Shown: piece by piece, positions 7,660-15,935 of the stretch
How positions within the stretch are numbered: position 1 is the stretch's first letter
Layout: each line of letters opens with the position of its first letter
Source: Streptomyces fructofermentans
GTDB taxonomy: Bacteria > Actinomycetota > Actinomycetes > Streptomycetales > Streptomycetaceae
Assembly: GCF_014651055.1 (NCBI RefSeq)
Contig: NZ_BMWD01000023.1
Span: 1-64,000 of the forward strand
Reading direction: 5' to 3'
DNA: 64,000 nt
Position numbers and translations under genes: made by a program
The notes under the pieces: model-generated
Told to the model about the DNA's origin: nothing
The model's database searches: none
The model's input: the letters and a program-made list of their open reading frames with translations, nothing else

Positions 7660-8459
7660 GACAAGGCCGCCAGGAAGTTCAGTATGGCCGTGTTGGTGGC
7701 GTCGGGCGCGGACAGGTGCGGGCAGTGACCGGTCGCGTCCAGGGTGACCAGCCTCGACCCGGGGATCGCGGCGTGCACGAAGGCTCCGACCTCTCGGGGT
7801 GCGATGACGTCCTGGGTGCACTCGAGTACCAGGGTCGGCACCGTCACACTCCTCAGGTCCTTGCGCGAGTCGGACAGGAACGTGGTGCGGGCGAAGACGC
7901 GTGCCATGTCCGGGTCGGTGGCGCAGAAACTGTCGGTCAGCTCCTCGCCGAGTTCCGGCCTGTCCGCGTTGCCCATGATCACCGGGGCCATGGCCGCCGA
8001 CCAGCCCAGATAGTTCGACTCGAGCGAGGCGAGCAGTTCGTCGATGTCGTCGGCGCTGAAGCCGCCGCGGTAGTCGTCGTCGTCGAGGTAGTGCGGCGAC
8101 GGCGCGATCATGACATGCGCCCCGATCCGTTCCGGGGCCATGGCGGCGGCCAGGACGCCGATCATCGCGCTGACGGAATGGCCCACGAACACGGCGTCGC
8201 GCAGGTCGAGGGCCTCGCTCACCTCGACCACGTCCCGGGCGTAGCCCTCCAGGGTGGCGTAGCGCTCTGCCGAGAAGGCGGTGGTGTCCGAGCGGCCGCA
8301 CCCCACGTAGTCGAACAGCACCAGCCGGTAGTCCTCGGCCAGGGCGGGCAGCGTCAGGCGCCACATGTTCTGATCGCAGCCGAAACCATGGGCCAGCACC
8401 ACCGTCCGTCCCTGCGGATTGCCGGTGACGGCGACATTGTTCCTGCGGGCGATGTCCAT
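7656..8459 (-). CDS. rsbQ: RsbQ-like alpha/beta hydrolase
   Basis: 267 residues, close in length to Bacillus RsbQ. The catalytic triad is visible: Ser95 in GHSVS, Asp217 in ECTQDVIAP and His245 in GHCPH, almost the same positions as in RsbQ (96, 219, 247 from memory). The oxyanion stretch is AHGFGCDQNMW near residues 23-33. RsbQ is needed for RsbP phosphatase activity and probably supplies or processes a small ligand for the PAS domain. Here it is the first gene of an operon with the PAS-PP2C and STAS genes, each overlapping the next by 4 bp. Related folds include the strigolactone/karrikin receptors. Confidence 0.85.
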   Translation of the reverse strand: MDIARRNNVAVTGNPQGRTVVLAHGFGCDQNMWRLTLPALAEDYRLVLFDYVGCGRSDTTAFSAERYATLEGYARDVVEVSEALDLRDAVFVGHSVSAMIGVLAAAMAPERIGAHVMIAPSPHYLDDDDYRGGFSADDIDELLASLESNYLGWSAAMAPVIMGNADRPELGEELTDSFCATDPDMARVFARTTFLSDSRKDLRSVTVPTLVLECTQDVIAPREVGAFVHAAIPGSRLVTLDATGHCPHLSAPDATNTAILNFLAALS

Positions 8460-8536
8460 CCCTGCAGTCTCTCAGGCCCCACCGGGCACCCGGAGCGCGG
8501 CGACTCTCCGTCACGGCGGTGGCATCGACGGCCGGC

Positions 8537-8578
8537 GTGCGCCCTGCCCTGCCCGCCCGCGGTGCGGGCAGGGCGCAC
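8537..8578 (-). terminator. Hairpin terminator after the DUF2267 gene
   Basis: GTGCGCCCTGCCC at 8537-8549 pairs perfectly with GGGCAGGGCGCAC at 8566-8578 around a 16-nt loop that is itself partly self-complementary. It lies about 60 bp past the DUF2267 stop and before the hydrolase start. There is no clear U-tract. Confidence 0.5.
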
Positions 8579-8636
8579 GGTGCGGGCGGGGTGCCTGCTC
8601 GCTGTCCGGTGACGGCGTGCGCTTTCGAGCGCGCGG

Positions 8637-9077
8637 TCAGGCGGCCCGGAGGAGTTGCGCCCGTCCGAACAGCAGGGCGTAGCCGTCGGGGAGCTGTTCG
8701 ATGATCCGGGTGGTCAGGTCGTCGCCGGCGAGGCGGGCGACGACACCGAGGACCGATCCGGTGTCCCACCGGGTCGTCGCCGACGTGCTGCCCGTTCGCT
8801 CGGCGAGGTCCTTCACGAAGCCCCAGCCGGTCAGGGGCCTGCCGGTGGGGATCTGCGAGGCGAGGAAGACGGCAGCTTCACGGGGGAGACGGGCGGCGAG
8901 TTCCACCCGTTCGTCACCGGTCAGCTGGCGGCCGAGGGCTTCCAGGACCCGCCGGACGACGTCGTGCGCCTGCTGGTGGGTGGAGTAGACGCCGTGGTAG
9001 CGCACCTTTTCCACCAACTGGTCGAAGGTGGCGGACGCCGTGGGGGCCGGGGGAGCGGGGGGAGGGAGAAGGGCCAT
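8637..9077 (-). CDS. DUF2267 domain protein
   Basis: 146 residues. After a Pro/Ala leader, the helical DUF2267 domain starts at TFDQLVEKVRYHGVYST (residues 18-34) and includes HDVVRRVLEALGRQLTGDERVELAARLP. The family is often duplicated in longer proteins and has no established biochemical role; in streptomycetes it sits among stress genes. The ATG at 9077 has AAGGAAAG about 9 nt upstream. It follows the Hsp20 gene by 125 bp on the same strand and could be partly co-transcribed with it. Confidence 0.75.
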   Translation of the reverse strand: MALLPPPAPPAPTASATFDQLVEKVRYHGVYSTHQQAHDVVRRVLEALGRQLTGDERVELAARLPREAAVFLASQIPTGRPLTGWGFVKDLAERTGSTSATTRWDTGSVLGVVARLAGDDLTTRIIEQLPDGYALLFGRAQLLRAA

Positions 9078-9202
9078 GACGTACGACTTTCCTTGCGTGA
9101 ACGTTCTTCTGCGAGGGACCGACCCGGCGGGGACGGGTCGTGCGGCGAGGCCGGGCCCGGGCGTGTCCCGGACGGGATCCACTCCGGGCCCGGTCGACGG
9201 GT

Positions 9203-9634
9203 TCAGCCGTCCAGCTCCTTGTGCGCGCCGGCGCTGCGAACGCTGATCTTGCGGGGCTTGGCCCGTTCGGCGATCGGGATCCGCAGGGTCAGCACACCCG
9301 CCTCGTAGTCCGCGGAGATGCGCTCGGTGTCCAGGGTGTCGGCCAGCACGATCTGGCGGGAGAAGACGCCCTGGGGGCGTTCGGACAGCTCCGTCTGGGC
9401 GCTTTCGGACCTCGGCAGCGGGCGCCGCTCCGCCTTCACGGTGAGCATGTTCCGCTCGACGTCGATGTCGAGCGCCTGGGGGTCGATGCCCGGCAGGTCG
9501 AAGGCGATGACGTACTCATGACCGTCCCGGTAGGCGTCCATCGGCATCGCGGACGGGCGGGACCATGTCCCCGGCCCCGCCAGATGCTGGGCCAGCCGGT
9601 CGAGTTCACGGAACGGGTCGGTGCGCATCAACAC
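9203..9634 (-). CDS. hsp18: Hsp20 / alpha-crystallin small heat-shock protein (Hsp18-like)
   Basis: 143 residues. The alpha-crystallin domain runs from about residue 33 (AYRDGHEYVIAFDLPGIDP) to about 132, including the strand VERNMLTVKAERRP and the conserved G-V-L-T-L-R-I-P motif. It should act as an ATP-independent holdase chaperone. The start was set at the GTG at 9634, because GGAGG at 9643-9647 lies 8 nt upstream; the ATG at 9628 is the alternative. It is divergent from a RheA-like gene, with two RheA-type operators between them, so heat-inducible derepression is expected. Confidence 0.9.
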   Translation of the reverse strand: MLMRTDPFRELDRLAQHLAGPGTWSRPSAMPMDAYRDGHEYVIAFDLPGIDPQALDIDVERNMLTVKAERRPLPRSESAQTELSERPQGVFSRQIVLADTLDTERISADYEAGVLTLRIPIAERAKPRKISVRSAGAHKELDG

Positions 9635-9700
9635 GGTAAACACCTCCAGATGAGTTCAGGCAGTAACTGCCAATGCGCTTCACCTGACTCCGTTGTAGCA

Positions 9701-9745
9701 TGTCATCCGAACGACGACAACTTCATCGTCATCCAACCGATGACA
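9701..9745. promoter_or_regulatory. Two RheA-type operators between hsp20 and rheA-like genes
   Basis: TGTCATC-CGAAC-GACGACA at 9701-9719 and CGTCATC-CAACC-GATGACA at 9727-9745. Each differs by one base from the TGTCATC-N5-GATGACA inverted repeat that I recall as the RheA operator of Streptomyces albus. They are spaced 26 bp centre to centre, in the shared divergent promoter region. Confidence 0.65.
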
Positions 9746-9783
9746 CCAGTCCCCGGCCGAGCCCCCGACCTGAAGGAGAGCCG

Positions 9784-10428
9784 ATGAGCCACGACCAGAG
9801 CCCGGCATCCGCCTCCTTCGAGGCGGCGGCCGCCCTGCGGGCCATGGCCCAGGCCATGCGCACCGCACGCGAAGCCGGCCACACCTCGCCCGACGAGCCC
9901 GAACAGGCCCTGGCGGCGCTGCTGCTCCTGCGCGAGGTGCGCGAGCACCTGGCCGCCTGGGAGCCCGAACTGATCGAGACCGCCCGCCGGGCGGGCGCCA
10001 GCTGGACGGATCTCGCCCATCCCCTGGGCGTCGCCAGCCGTCAGGCCGCCGAACGCCGCTACCTGCGCGTACGCCCCGGTGAAGCCGGCGCCACCAAGGA
10101 ACAGCGCGTGCAGGCCACCCGGGGCCGGCGTGCCGCGGACCGCTCCGTGACGTCCTGGGCCCACGACCACGCCGCCGCCCTGCGCCAGCTCGCCGCGACC
10201 ATCACCGCCCTGCCGGACCTGCCCGTCACCGCGGCGGACGCGCTCACCGCCCTGCACACCGCGCTCGGGCACAACGACCCGGCCCAACTCCTGGGCCCGC
10301 TCGCCGACACGGGCCCGCACCTGCGCCCCGCCCACCCCGACCTCGCGGACCGCGTCCGCGACGTCGGCCGCCACACCCACGAGATGCGCGAGAACGAGCA
10401 CCGCCAGCGCTCTTCGGGCGGGCCCTGA
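9784..10428 (+). CDS. rheA: RheA-like thermosensing repressor of hsp18
   Basis: 214 residues without a standard annotated HTH, but matching the streptomycete 'HSP18 transcriptional regulator' group. The helical N-terminal half has ALLLLREVREHLAAWEPELIETARRAGASWTDLAHPLGVASRQAAERRYLR, in which the GASWTDLAHPLGVASRQAAERRY part (residues about 76-98) reads as a helix-turn-helix. The C-terminal half is Ala/His/Arg-rich. AAGGAGAG lies 3-4 nt before the ATG. The gene is divergent from hsp20 with RheA-type operators in between, exactly the known rheA-hsp18 arrangement. Identification rests on context plus recalled family resemblance. Confidence 0.7.
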   Translation: MSHDQSPASASFEAAAALRAMAQAMRTAREAGHTSPDEPEQALAALLLLREVREHLAAWEPELIETARRAGASWTDLAHPLGVASRQAAERRYLRVRPGEAGATKEQRVQATRGRRAADRSVTSWAHDHAAALRQLAATITALPDLPVTAADALTALHTALGHNDPAQLLGPLADTGPHLRPAHPDLADRVRDVGRHTHEMRENEHRQRSSGGP

Positions 10429-10624
10429 CGCCACGCCCGCACGGAACTTCGCCGACGACCCCGGCGCTGCGGGAGCGGAGGGATCCTGATTCTGGGGCGA
10501 TCCGGGAGGGCCGACGCCCGCCTTCTCTGGACTGCTCCGACAGTGATGATGTCCGTGTGACGCCGCTGGCGGGTCCGACCTCACCCGTAGGCACGGGTCC
10601 GCATCGCAGAAGCCCGGGATGATG

Positions 10625-11098
10625 TCACCGGTCGGCGCTCGGGACGGCGAGGGGGTCGCCGGGAGCCTTCTCCTTGGCGGCCTCCATCTGCTCGCCGAGT
10701 TCGACGAGCCGGTTGCGCCCCATGGCCTTGCGGACGTCGGGGAACCACTCCTTCTCCTCCTCCTCGACGTGATGGCGCACGTTCTCGATGAGGACGGTCA
10801 TCTTGGCGTCGAAGCGCTCGTCGGAGGGGTCGAGCTCCTTGAGCTCGGAGAGCATCCAGAGCACGACATGGTGTTCCTCGACGCTTTCCAGGACATGGTC
10901 CTTGGCGTTCGGTGCGGCTTCCCGGGCGGCCGGATAGAAGATCTTCTCTTCGATCCAGGTATGAGTGGTGAGTTCTTCGATCACCCGGTCGGCGATCTTC
11001 CGCTTCTCGACGCGGGCGTTGTCGCCGGCCTTCTCGAACTGCTTGAACAGCTTCTCCACCGTCTTGTGGTCTTCCTTGAGCAGCACGATCCCGTCCAC
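10625..11098 (-). CDS. Hemerythrin domain protein
   Basis: 157 residues forming a four-helix hemerythrin-like domain. Iron-ligand motifs are visible: KEDHKTVEKLF (His about 11), THTWIEEKIFYP (His about 46, Glu about 50), VEEHHVVLWML (His about 75) and NVRHHVEEEEKEWFP (His about 110, Glu about 114). These bind a diiron site that senses or carries O2, NO or related species in bacteria. The GTG at 11098 has GGGAGG upstream with good spacing. It stands alone, divergent from the antiporter gene. Confidence 0.88.
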   Translation of the reverse strand: MDGIVLLKEDHKTVEKLFKQFEKAGDNARVEKRKIADRVIEELTTHTWIEEKIFYPAAREAAPNAKDHVLESVEEHHVVLWMLSELKELDPSDERFDAKMTVLIENVRHHVEEEEKEWFPDVRKAMGRNRLVELGEQMEAAKEKAPGDPLAVPSADR

Positions 11099-11473
11099 GG
11101 TTGCCTCCCTGTCGTTCGTTCAGGGCGGTCCCCGCCCGATGGGCCGAGTACCCGCAACAGCCCGGCCGTCTCCCCTTTCGGCGCCCGCTTCGGGAACCGG
11201 TGCGGAAGACATCGCGCGCCCCCGGGGTGCGGATCACTGTGGTGGGCCGTGGGCCGAGCGGGCGAGTGCCGCCCTTCTGGCGTGTGTGGGCTGCTGACGC
11301 CTGGGCACTCAGGAGTGGTTTCACAGGGCTGCCCCGGCCGGGCCGGCGGCCGGGTTCTGCGCTCGGTTGCCTGCCCGGCCGTGTGCACGGTGACGTGACC
11401 ACGCTGCGTGCGGCTGACCCCGCCCGGCCCGGGCGGATCCATTCGAGTGTGACGAAGGACGGGGCGCAGCGCA
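11099..11473. other. Divergent intergenic region, 375 bp
   Basis: It lies between the hemerythrin and antiporter genes. GC-rich, with no convincing ORF or repeat. Promoters for both genes must lie here but none stands out. Confidence 0.4.
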
Positions 11474-12733
11474 GTGACGATGGCCGACGCGGTGTTCGCG
11501 TTCCTGGGCGTGGGCGCGCTGCTCGCGGCCGTGCTGCCGCGACTGGTGGCCGGACGGCCGCTCTCCCTGCCGCTGGTGTTCCTGGTGAGCGGCATCGGCG
11601 TCTATCTGCTGCCGCTGCCACTGCCCGTGATCGACCCCGTCGAGGACCGACTCCTGACGGAACACATCACTGAGGTCGGCGTCATCATCGCGCTGATGGG
11701 GGCCGGGCTGGCCCTCAACCGGCCCGTCGGCCTGCACCGCTGGTCCACGACCTGGCGGTTGTTGGGCGTGACGATGCCGCTGACCGTCATCGGTACCGCT
11801 CTGCTGGCCTGGTGGCTGCTGGACTGGCCGCCGGCCGTCGCCCTGCTGCTGGCCGCCGTCCTCGCACCCACCGATCCCGTGCTCGCCTCGGAGGTGCGGG
11901 TGGGTGAGCCCACCGAGGACGAGCACGACGAGGACGAGGTGCGCTTCGCCCTCACGAGCGAGGCGGGGCTCAACGACGGGCTGGCCTTTCCCCTCACCTA
12001 CGCGGCGGTGGCCCTCGCCGCTGCGGCGGGCAGCGGCTGGTCGGCCGACTGGGTCGGCGCCTGGGCGGTGAAGGACGTCGCGATCAAGTGCGCCGTCGGC
12101 GTGTTGAGCGGGCTGCTCACCGGCCGCCTGCTGGGCTGGCTCTTCTTCAGGCCCCGCAATCCGGAACTGCGTCTGTCCGAACACCGGGAGGGCTTCGTCG
12201 CCCTGGGCGCCACCTTCCTGTCGTACGGAGTCACCGAACTCGCCGGAGGCTACGGCTTCCTCGCCGTGTTCACCGCCGCGTGCGCGATCCGTTCCGCCGA
12301 GCGCGCCCACGGCTTCCACAACGTGCTCCACGACTTCGTGGAACAGATCGAGCGCCTGGTCACGGCGTTGGTGCTGTTCCTGCTGGGGGCCTTCATCGCG
12401 CTGGGCGGCCTTGCCGCGCTGACGTGGCAGGGCGCCCTCACCGCGCTGGCGCTGCTCCTGGTGATCAGGCCCCTGACCGGCTGGGTGGGACTGCTGGGCG
12501 GTCGCCCGCGCGGCCGGGAACGCTGGGTGGTCGCGGGCTACGGCATCCGCGGGCTCGGCTCGCTCTACTACCTCGCCTACGCGCTGGGAGAGCACGACTT
12601 CCCGGTGCCGCAGCGGGAGTTGTGGGCGGTGGTGACCTTCACCGTGCTGGCCTCGGTCGTGCTGCACGGCCTCTCGGCGGGGCCGGTGGTGGCCCGTCTC
12701 GACCGCATGCGTCACCGGCGCACGGGCGCGTAG
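11474..12733 (+). CDS. Cation:proton antiporter, NhaP/CPA1 type
   Basis: 419 residues with about 12 hydrophobic segments. CPA1-type signatures are LAAVLAPTDPVLASEV near residues 130-145 (the T-D-P unwound-helix motif) and ALTSEAGLNDGLAFP near 160-174 (the conserved N-D pair for cation binding). An acidic loop (EPTEDEHDEDE) lies between them. It would exchange Na+ or K+ for H+ across the membrane. The GTG at 11474 and the in-frame ATG at 11480 are both possible starts. The C-terminus lacks a long cytoplasmic regulatory domain. It is convergent with the next gene. Confidence 0.88.
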   Translation: MTMADAVFAFLGVGALLAAVLPRLVAGRPLSLPLVFLVSGIGVYLLPLPLPVIDPVEDRLLTEHITEVGVIIALMGAGLALNRPVGLHRWSTTWRLLGVTMPLTVIGTALLAWWLLDWPPAVALLLAAVLAPTDPVLASEVRVGEPTEDEHDEDEVRFALTSEAGLNDGLAFPLTYAAVALAAAAGSGWSADWVGAWAVKDVAIKCAVGVLSGLLTGRLLGWLFFRPRNPELRLSEHREGFVALGATFLSYGVTELAGGYGFLAVFTAACAIRSAERAHGFHNVLHDFVEQIERLVTALVLFLLGAFIALGGLAALTWQGALTALALLLVIRPLTGWVGLLGGRPRGRERWVVAGYGIRGLGSLYYLAYALGEHDFPVPQRELWAVVTFTVLASVVLHGLSAGPVVARLDRMRHRRTGA

Positions 12734-12882
12734 CCCCGGCTGCCGAGAACTCGTGCCGCACCCGCCCGCAGCCGAATGACAGGGACCGGACGGACCGGAC
12801 GGGTCCGGGAACACTTCCGCAGGCCGTGACGGGCAGGCGGCCGAAGTGTGTGGCGACTGTGCCGCCCTCGGTGGGGCCGGGC

Positions 12883-13170
12883 TCAGCCCGGACCGCGATG
12901 AGCGGCCCACAACACCCCGGCGCGGACGGCGGCATCGGAGACCAGGGCCGCCAACTCGGGCCGATCGGGCACGGGGAACGAGACGTACGCGCCCCGGCCG
13001 CCACCGACCGGCCGACCGTAGGCCTTCACGGCGAGGCGACCGTCCGGAAGGAGCCGCACGTTGAGCGTGGTCAGCCGGAACTCCTCACCGCGGCGCGTGT
13101 CCGTCCAGCGGAGCGCCTGCGGGATCGTCACGTTGATCGCCAGAGCACTCACTTCGGGCTCGCTGCTCAC
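12883..13170 (-). CDS. Hypothetical small protein
   Basis: 95 residues, GTG start. Sequence includes INVTIPQALRWTDTRRGEEFRLTTLNVRLLPDGRLAVKAYGRP, which reads as a beta-rich domain of two to four strands, and ends with a helix (PELAALVSDAAVRAGVLWA). No signal peptide or membrane segment. Third-position GC bias is typical of real genes here. I do not recognise the family. It stands alone between the antiporter and a gene-poor stretch. Confidence 0.55.
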   Translation of the reverse strand: MSSEPEVSALAINVTIPQALRWTDTRRGEEFRLTTLNVRLLPDGRLAVKAYGRPVGGGRGAYVSFPVPDRPELAALVSDAAVRAGVLWAAHRGPG

Positions 13171-13679
13171 CGACGGATGATCTCACGGGGGCCACCCCGG
13201 GAGGCCGTCACCGAGAAGACCCCGGCACTGACCCCCGCGAGGCGGGAAGGGAGGTGTGCGGCACGAGCCGGTGCGTCCGATCGACGGCAGCCGCGTGGCC
13301 TCCCGTGGGGAGCCGGGAGGGGCGGCGGGCACCGTCAAGCCCGCAGCTGCACGGCGGGGCCCGGAGCGGTGACCCGGCCCGGGAGCCGGTGTCCGCACAA
13401 CCAACGATGCACCAGAACAGGCCAGTCGAAAAGACCATGGCCAGAAGTATTCGATCGGCTCGTCGACCTGGTGCCTTGCGCATCGGCGCCGGCACCGGCC
13501 CGCCGACGGTGCCGGCAGTCTCGTCCTGCTGAGTGCCTGTCTGCGATTTGGCCGGGGTGTCAGGGCGTCTGGTCAGGGGACTTGGCGTGCAGGTTGGGCT
13601 CAGCGCCGCCCCCTTGAGGGCCGGCCCGGCTCAGGTTCCTCCGGTTCGGCAGTGAGCCGGAGGGGCCGCTGGCGGGAGT
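13171..13679. other. Gene-poor stretch, 509 bp
   Basis: No convincing gene. GC content dips around 13400-13520. A minus-strand frame there has a lipoprotein-like start but non-coding codon statistics (see rejected items). Confidence 0.4.
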
Positions 13680-14369
13680 TCACGGCAGGCTGCCCTGTTC
13701 ACAGACCTGGCGGGCGACCTCGCGGAGCTTGATGTTGTTCTCCTGCGAGTAGCGGCGCAGCACGTCGAAGGCCTGGTCCTCGGTGATGTGGTGGCGGCCC
13801 ATGATGATGCCCATGGCCTCGCCGATGACGTGGCGGGTGGCGACGGCGTGTTCCATCTGGGCGTGGGTGCGGGCGCTGGAGAAGGCGATGGCCGCGTGGG
13901 AGGCCAGCAGCAGCCCGGCCTGTTCGCTGTCCTGGGTGAACGCGCCGGGTTCACGGGAGTAGAAGTTCAGCGCGCCGAGGTCCTCGTCGTCGGTGAACAG
14001 TAGGAAGCCCATCATGCTGCCCACGCCGAGTGCGCGGGCCTGGGGGGCGTAGGCGGGCCAGCGCCGGTGCTCGGCGGTGAGGTCGGCGATGCGGAAGACA
14101 TGCTCCCCCCGCGCGCTGCGGGCGGCGTCGAAGCACGGCCCTTCCCCCAGCTGCTGCTGCAGCTGGTCGCTTTCGGTGACCAGCTGGTGGGTGGGGGCGA
14201 GGCTCTCCACCTTCGTCTCGTGCAGGATGAGGATGCCGGCCGCGTCGCAGCCGTCGACCAGCTCGGTGGCCGTCGCGGTGATCCGCTGGAGCGTGGTGTC
14301 CACCGAGTCCTGCGCCAGGAGGTCCCGCGCCATCGCCGCCATCTGCTGCGCGAACCATCCCCAGTCCAC
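13680..14369 (-). CDS. GAF-ANTAR antiterminator regulator
   Basis: 229 residues. A GAF domain spans about 20-165, with the signature QLGEGPCFDAARSARGEHVFRIADL. A C-terminal ANTAR domain (about 172-222) has RHVIGEAMGIIMGRHHITEDQAFDVLRRYSQENNIKLREVA, the alanine/aromatic pattern that binds dual-hexaloop RNA antiterminators. It would control transcription elongation of target RNAs in response to a GAF ligand or partner. The GTG at 14369 follows GGAGG by 5 nt. No dual-hexaloop RNA is evident beside it. Confidence 0.88.
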   Translation of the reverse strand: MDWGWFAQQMAAMARDLLAQDSVDTTLQRITATATELVDGCDAAGILILHETKVESLAPTHQLVTESDQLQQQLGEGPCFDAARSARGEHVFRIADLTAEHRRWPAYAPQARALGVGSMMGFLLFTDDEDLGALNFYSREPGAFTQDSEQAGLLLASHAAIAFSSARTHAQMEHAVATRHVIGEAMGIIMGRHHITEDQAFDVLRRYSQENNIKLREVARQVCEQGSLP

Positions 14370-14718
14370 TTCGCCCTCCGCTCCTCGTTCGGCCTGGACG
14401 ACCTCGTACCCAGCCTTCCACGCGAATCCCGCAGCGAATGGCAACAGATATCCGCAGGCGAGCCGGTGGCGCGATCCGGGCATGGCCGGCGTGACGACGA
14501 TGCGACGGAAGCCGGCCGGGCGGTGGCCGTCATCGCGGACGGCGCGATCGGAGCCCGGTGAGACGCTTCGAGCAGGTCGACGAACCCTTCGGCCCGTTCG
14601 GCCTTTCGGACGGCGGGTCCGGCTGGCGACTTGCGGCGGAAGGCCGCGGCCGGGGCGCCGGGGTGCTCCCGGTGCCCGCCTGGCCGATACCGGCCAGAAG
14701 GTTCCTTCCCGCCCGGCA

Positions 14719-14850
14719 CTACTTCCTCTTACGGGCCTGCACCACGCCGAAGACCACGAAGGCCGCGATGGCCACGGCGAACAGCACCCACAGGGGAATC
14801 CCGTCGAGTCCCTTGTAGGCCAGCACGGTCGAACCAGCCGATGAACGCAC
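14719..14850 (-). CDS. Small single-TM protein (43 residues)
   Basis: Translated from a GTG at 14850 with GAGGAG 5 nt upstream, it reads MRSSAGSTVLAYKGLDGIPL..., one hydrophobic helix (WVLFAVAIAAFVVFGVV, about residues 21-37) and a basic end QARKRK. Codon use is strongly GC-biased at position three. It lies 350 bp upstream of the GAF-ANTAR gene on the same strand. The family is not recognised; small membrane proteins of this kind are common and rarely annotated. Confidence 0.6.
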   Translation of the reverse strand: MRSSAGSTVLAYKGLDGIPLWVLFAVAIAAFVVFGVVQARKRK

Positions 14851-14990
14851 GACAACTCCTCTGCCGAGTACAGGTGTTCAAGGTGCCCCCGAGTCCACGG
14901 TCGACACTTTCCACTCGGCCGGCGGGCCGACGCGTTGGGTGCACAGCATCCGGGCGGCCGTGACGAGCCCGCCCGCGAAGACCGCCGATG

Positions 14991-15545
14991 TCAGGAAGCG
15001 GGCGAGCCGGCCTCCGACGCCGCCTTCTCAGCAGCGGACGCCACCCCCGTGACGGTCCAGAGCGCCATGCCCCACAGGCACAGGGCCGAGACGAGCCCCA
15101 CGAGGAGACGTACGCCGTCGTCCGGGCCGCCCGCGAGCCACACCGTCACCCCCGCTGCTCCCGCCGCCGTCAGCACGGCCGCCGGTACCCGCAGCCGGGG
15201 CTGGCCGAACACCGCTGCGAGCGGAAGGAAGTGCAGCCCGACGACGATCGCGACCAGCGGCGGAATGAGCACCGGCTTCGCGGTACGCGCGCACACCACG
15301 GCGATGACGACGATCAGCAGCCACTGGAGACCGTTGATCTGGTTGAACCGTCGACGCCGATCGGCGGGGAACGGGCCGCCCGCCGACGACGGGAGGAAGC
15401 GGCGCGCGGCGAGCATCAGCGCCAGTGTGACGAGGCAGCCGGCCACGACCGCGGCCAGCCGTGTCGTACCGCCGAACGCGCTCGTACCCAGCAGCCACCA
15501 GCCGAGCCCGAACAGCGCGAGGAACCCCACCCCTGACTTGAACAT
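14991..15545 (-). CDS. Hypothetical six-TM membrane protein
   Basis: 184 residues with hydrophobic segments near 5-22, 29-47, 73-92, 96-116, 123-142 and 150-170, and a short Ala/Ser/Glu-rich tail. An inner loop is basic (ADRRRRFNQ). The ATG at 15545 follows a weak Shine-Dalgarno (GAGTG). No motif identifies a substrate. It is divergent from the sensor phosphatase gene across a low-complexity region. Confidence 0.6.
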   Translation of the reverse strand: MFKSGVGFLALFGLGWWLLGTSAFGGTTRLAAVVAGCLVTLALMLAARRFLPSSAGGPFPADRRRRFNQINGLQWLLIVVIAVVCARTAKPVLIPPLVAIVVGLHFLPLAAVFGQPRLRVPAAVLTAAGAAGVTVWLAGGPDDGVRLLVGLVSALCLWGMALWTVTGVASAAEKAASEAGSPAS

Positions 15546-15935
15546 GATCAACACTCTAGGTGGGGGAGCAGCCTGCCGACCGGGGAATTCGCCGGCCGGT
15601 GGGAGCCGGGTGGCGCGGCGGCCGGCCCTGCCGGGGCCCGGGTCCCCGTGGACCCCCGGTTCGGGGCGCGCCGGATCAGGCCGGGCCGACGGCCGCCGTG
15701 TCGGCATGCCGCACCGCGGCCCACCGGGGCCCGCCGCACCGCGGCCCGCACCGGCCCCCACGCCCGGGCGGCTCCCGGCCTGCCCGGGTCCCGGCCCCTG
15801 GGCCCACCCGGCTCCCGAGCCCGCCGGGCGCCCAGCCCACCCGGACCCGGAACTCCGGACCCGGAACTCCGGACCCGGAACCCCGGCCCCACCCCGAGCC
15901 GCGCCCGTAGGCCCGGACTCACCGATACTGAGGAA
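15546..15935. other. Low-complexity divergent region, 390 bp
   Basis: Extremely C/G-rich DNA with many CCGG and GGCCCG runs and a short tandem repeat (listed separately). Open frames here are antisense artefacts of composition. No promoter motif stands out. Confidence 0.5.
15842..15882. repeat. 14-bp tandem repeat, about three copies
   Basis: The unit CGGACCCGGAACTC repeats with no mismatch about 2.9 times. It ends roughly 50 bp upstream of the sensor phosphatase start and so lies in its likely leader. Confidence 0.8.

Noticed and set aside
13208..13495. A 95-codon minus-strand frame with a lipoprotein-like start (basic residues, hydrophobic run, CIVGC)
   Set aside because: Third-position GC is near 55 per cent where real genes here are far higher; no Shine-Dalgarno, and the rest of the frame is low complexity.
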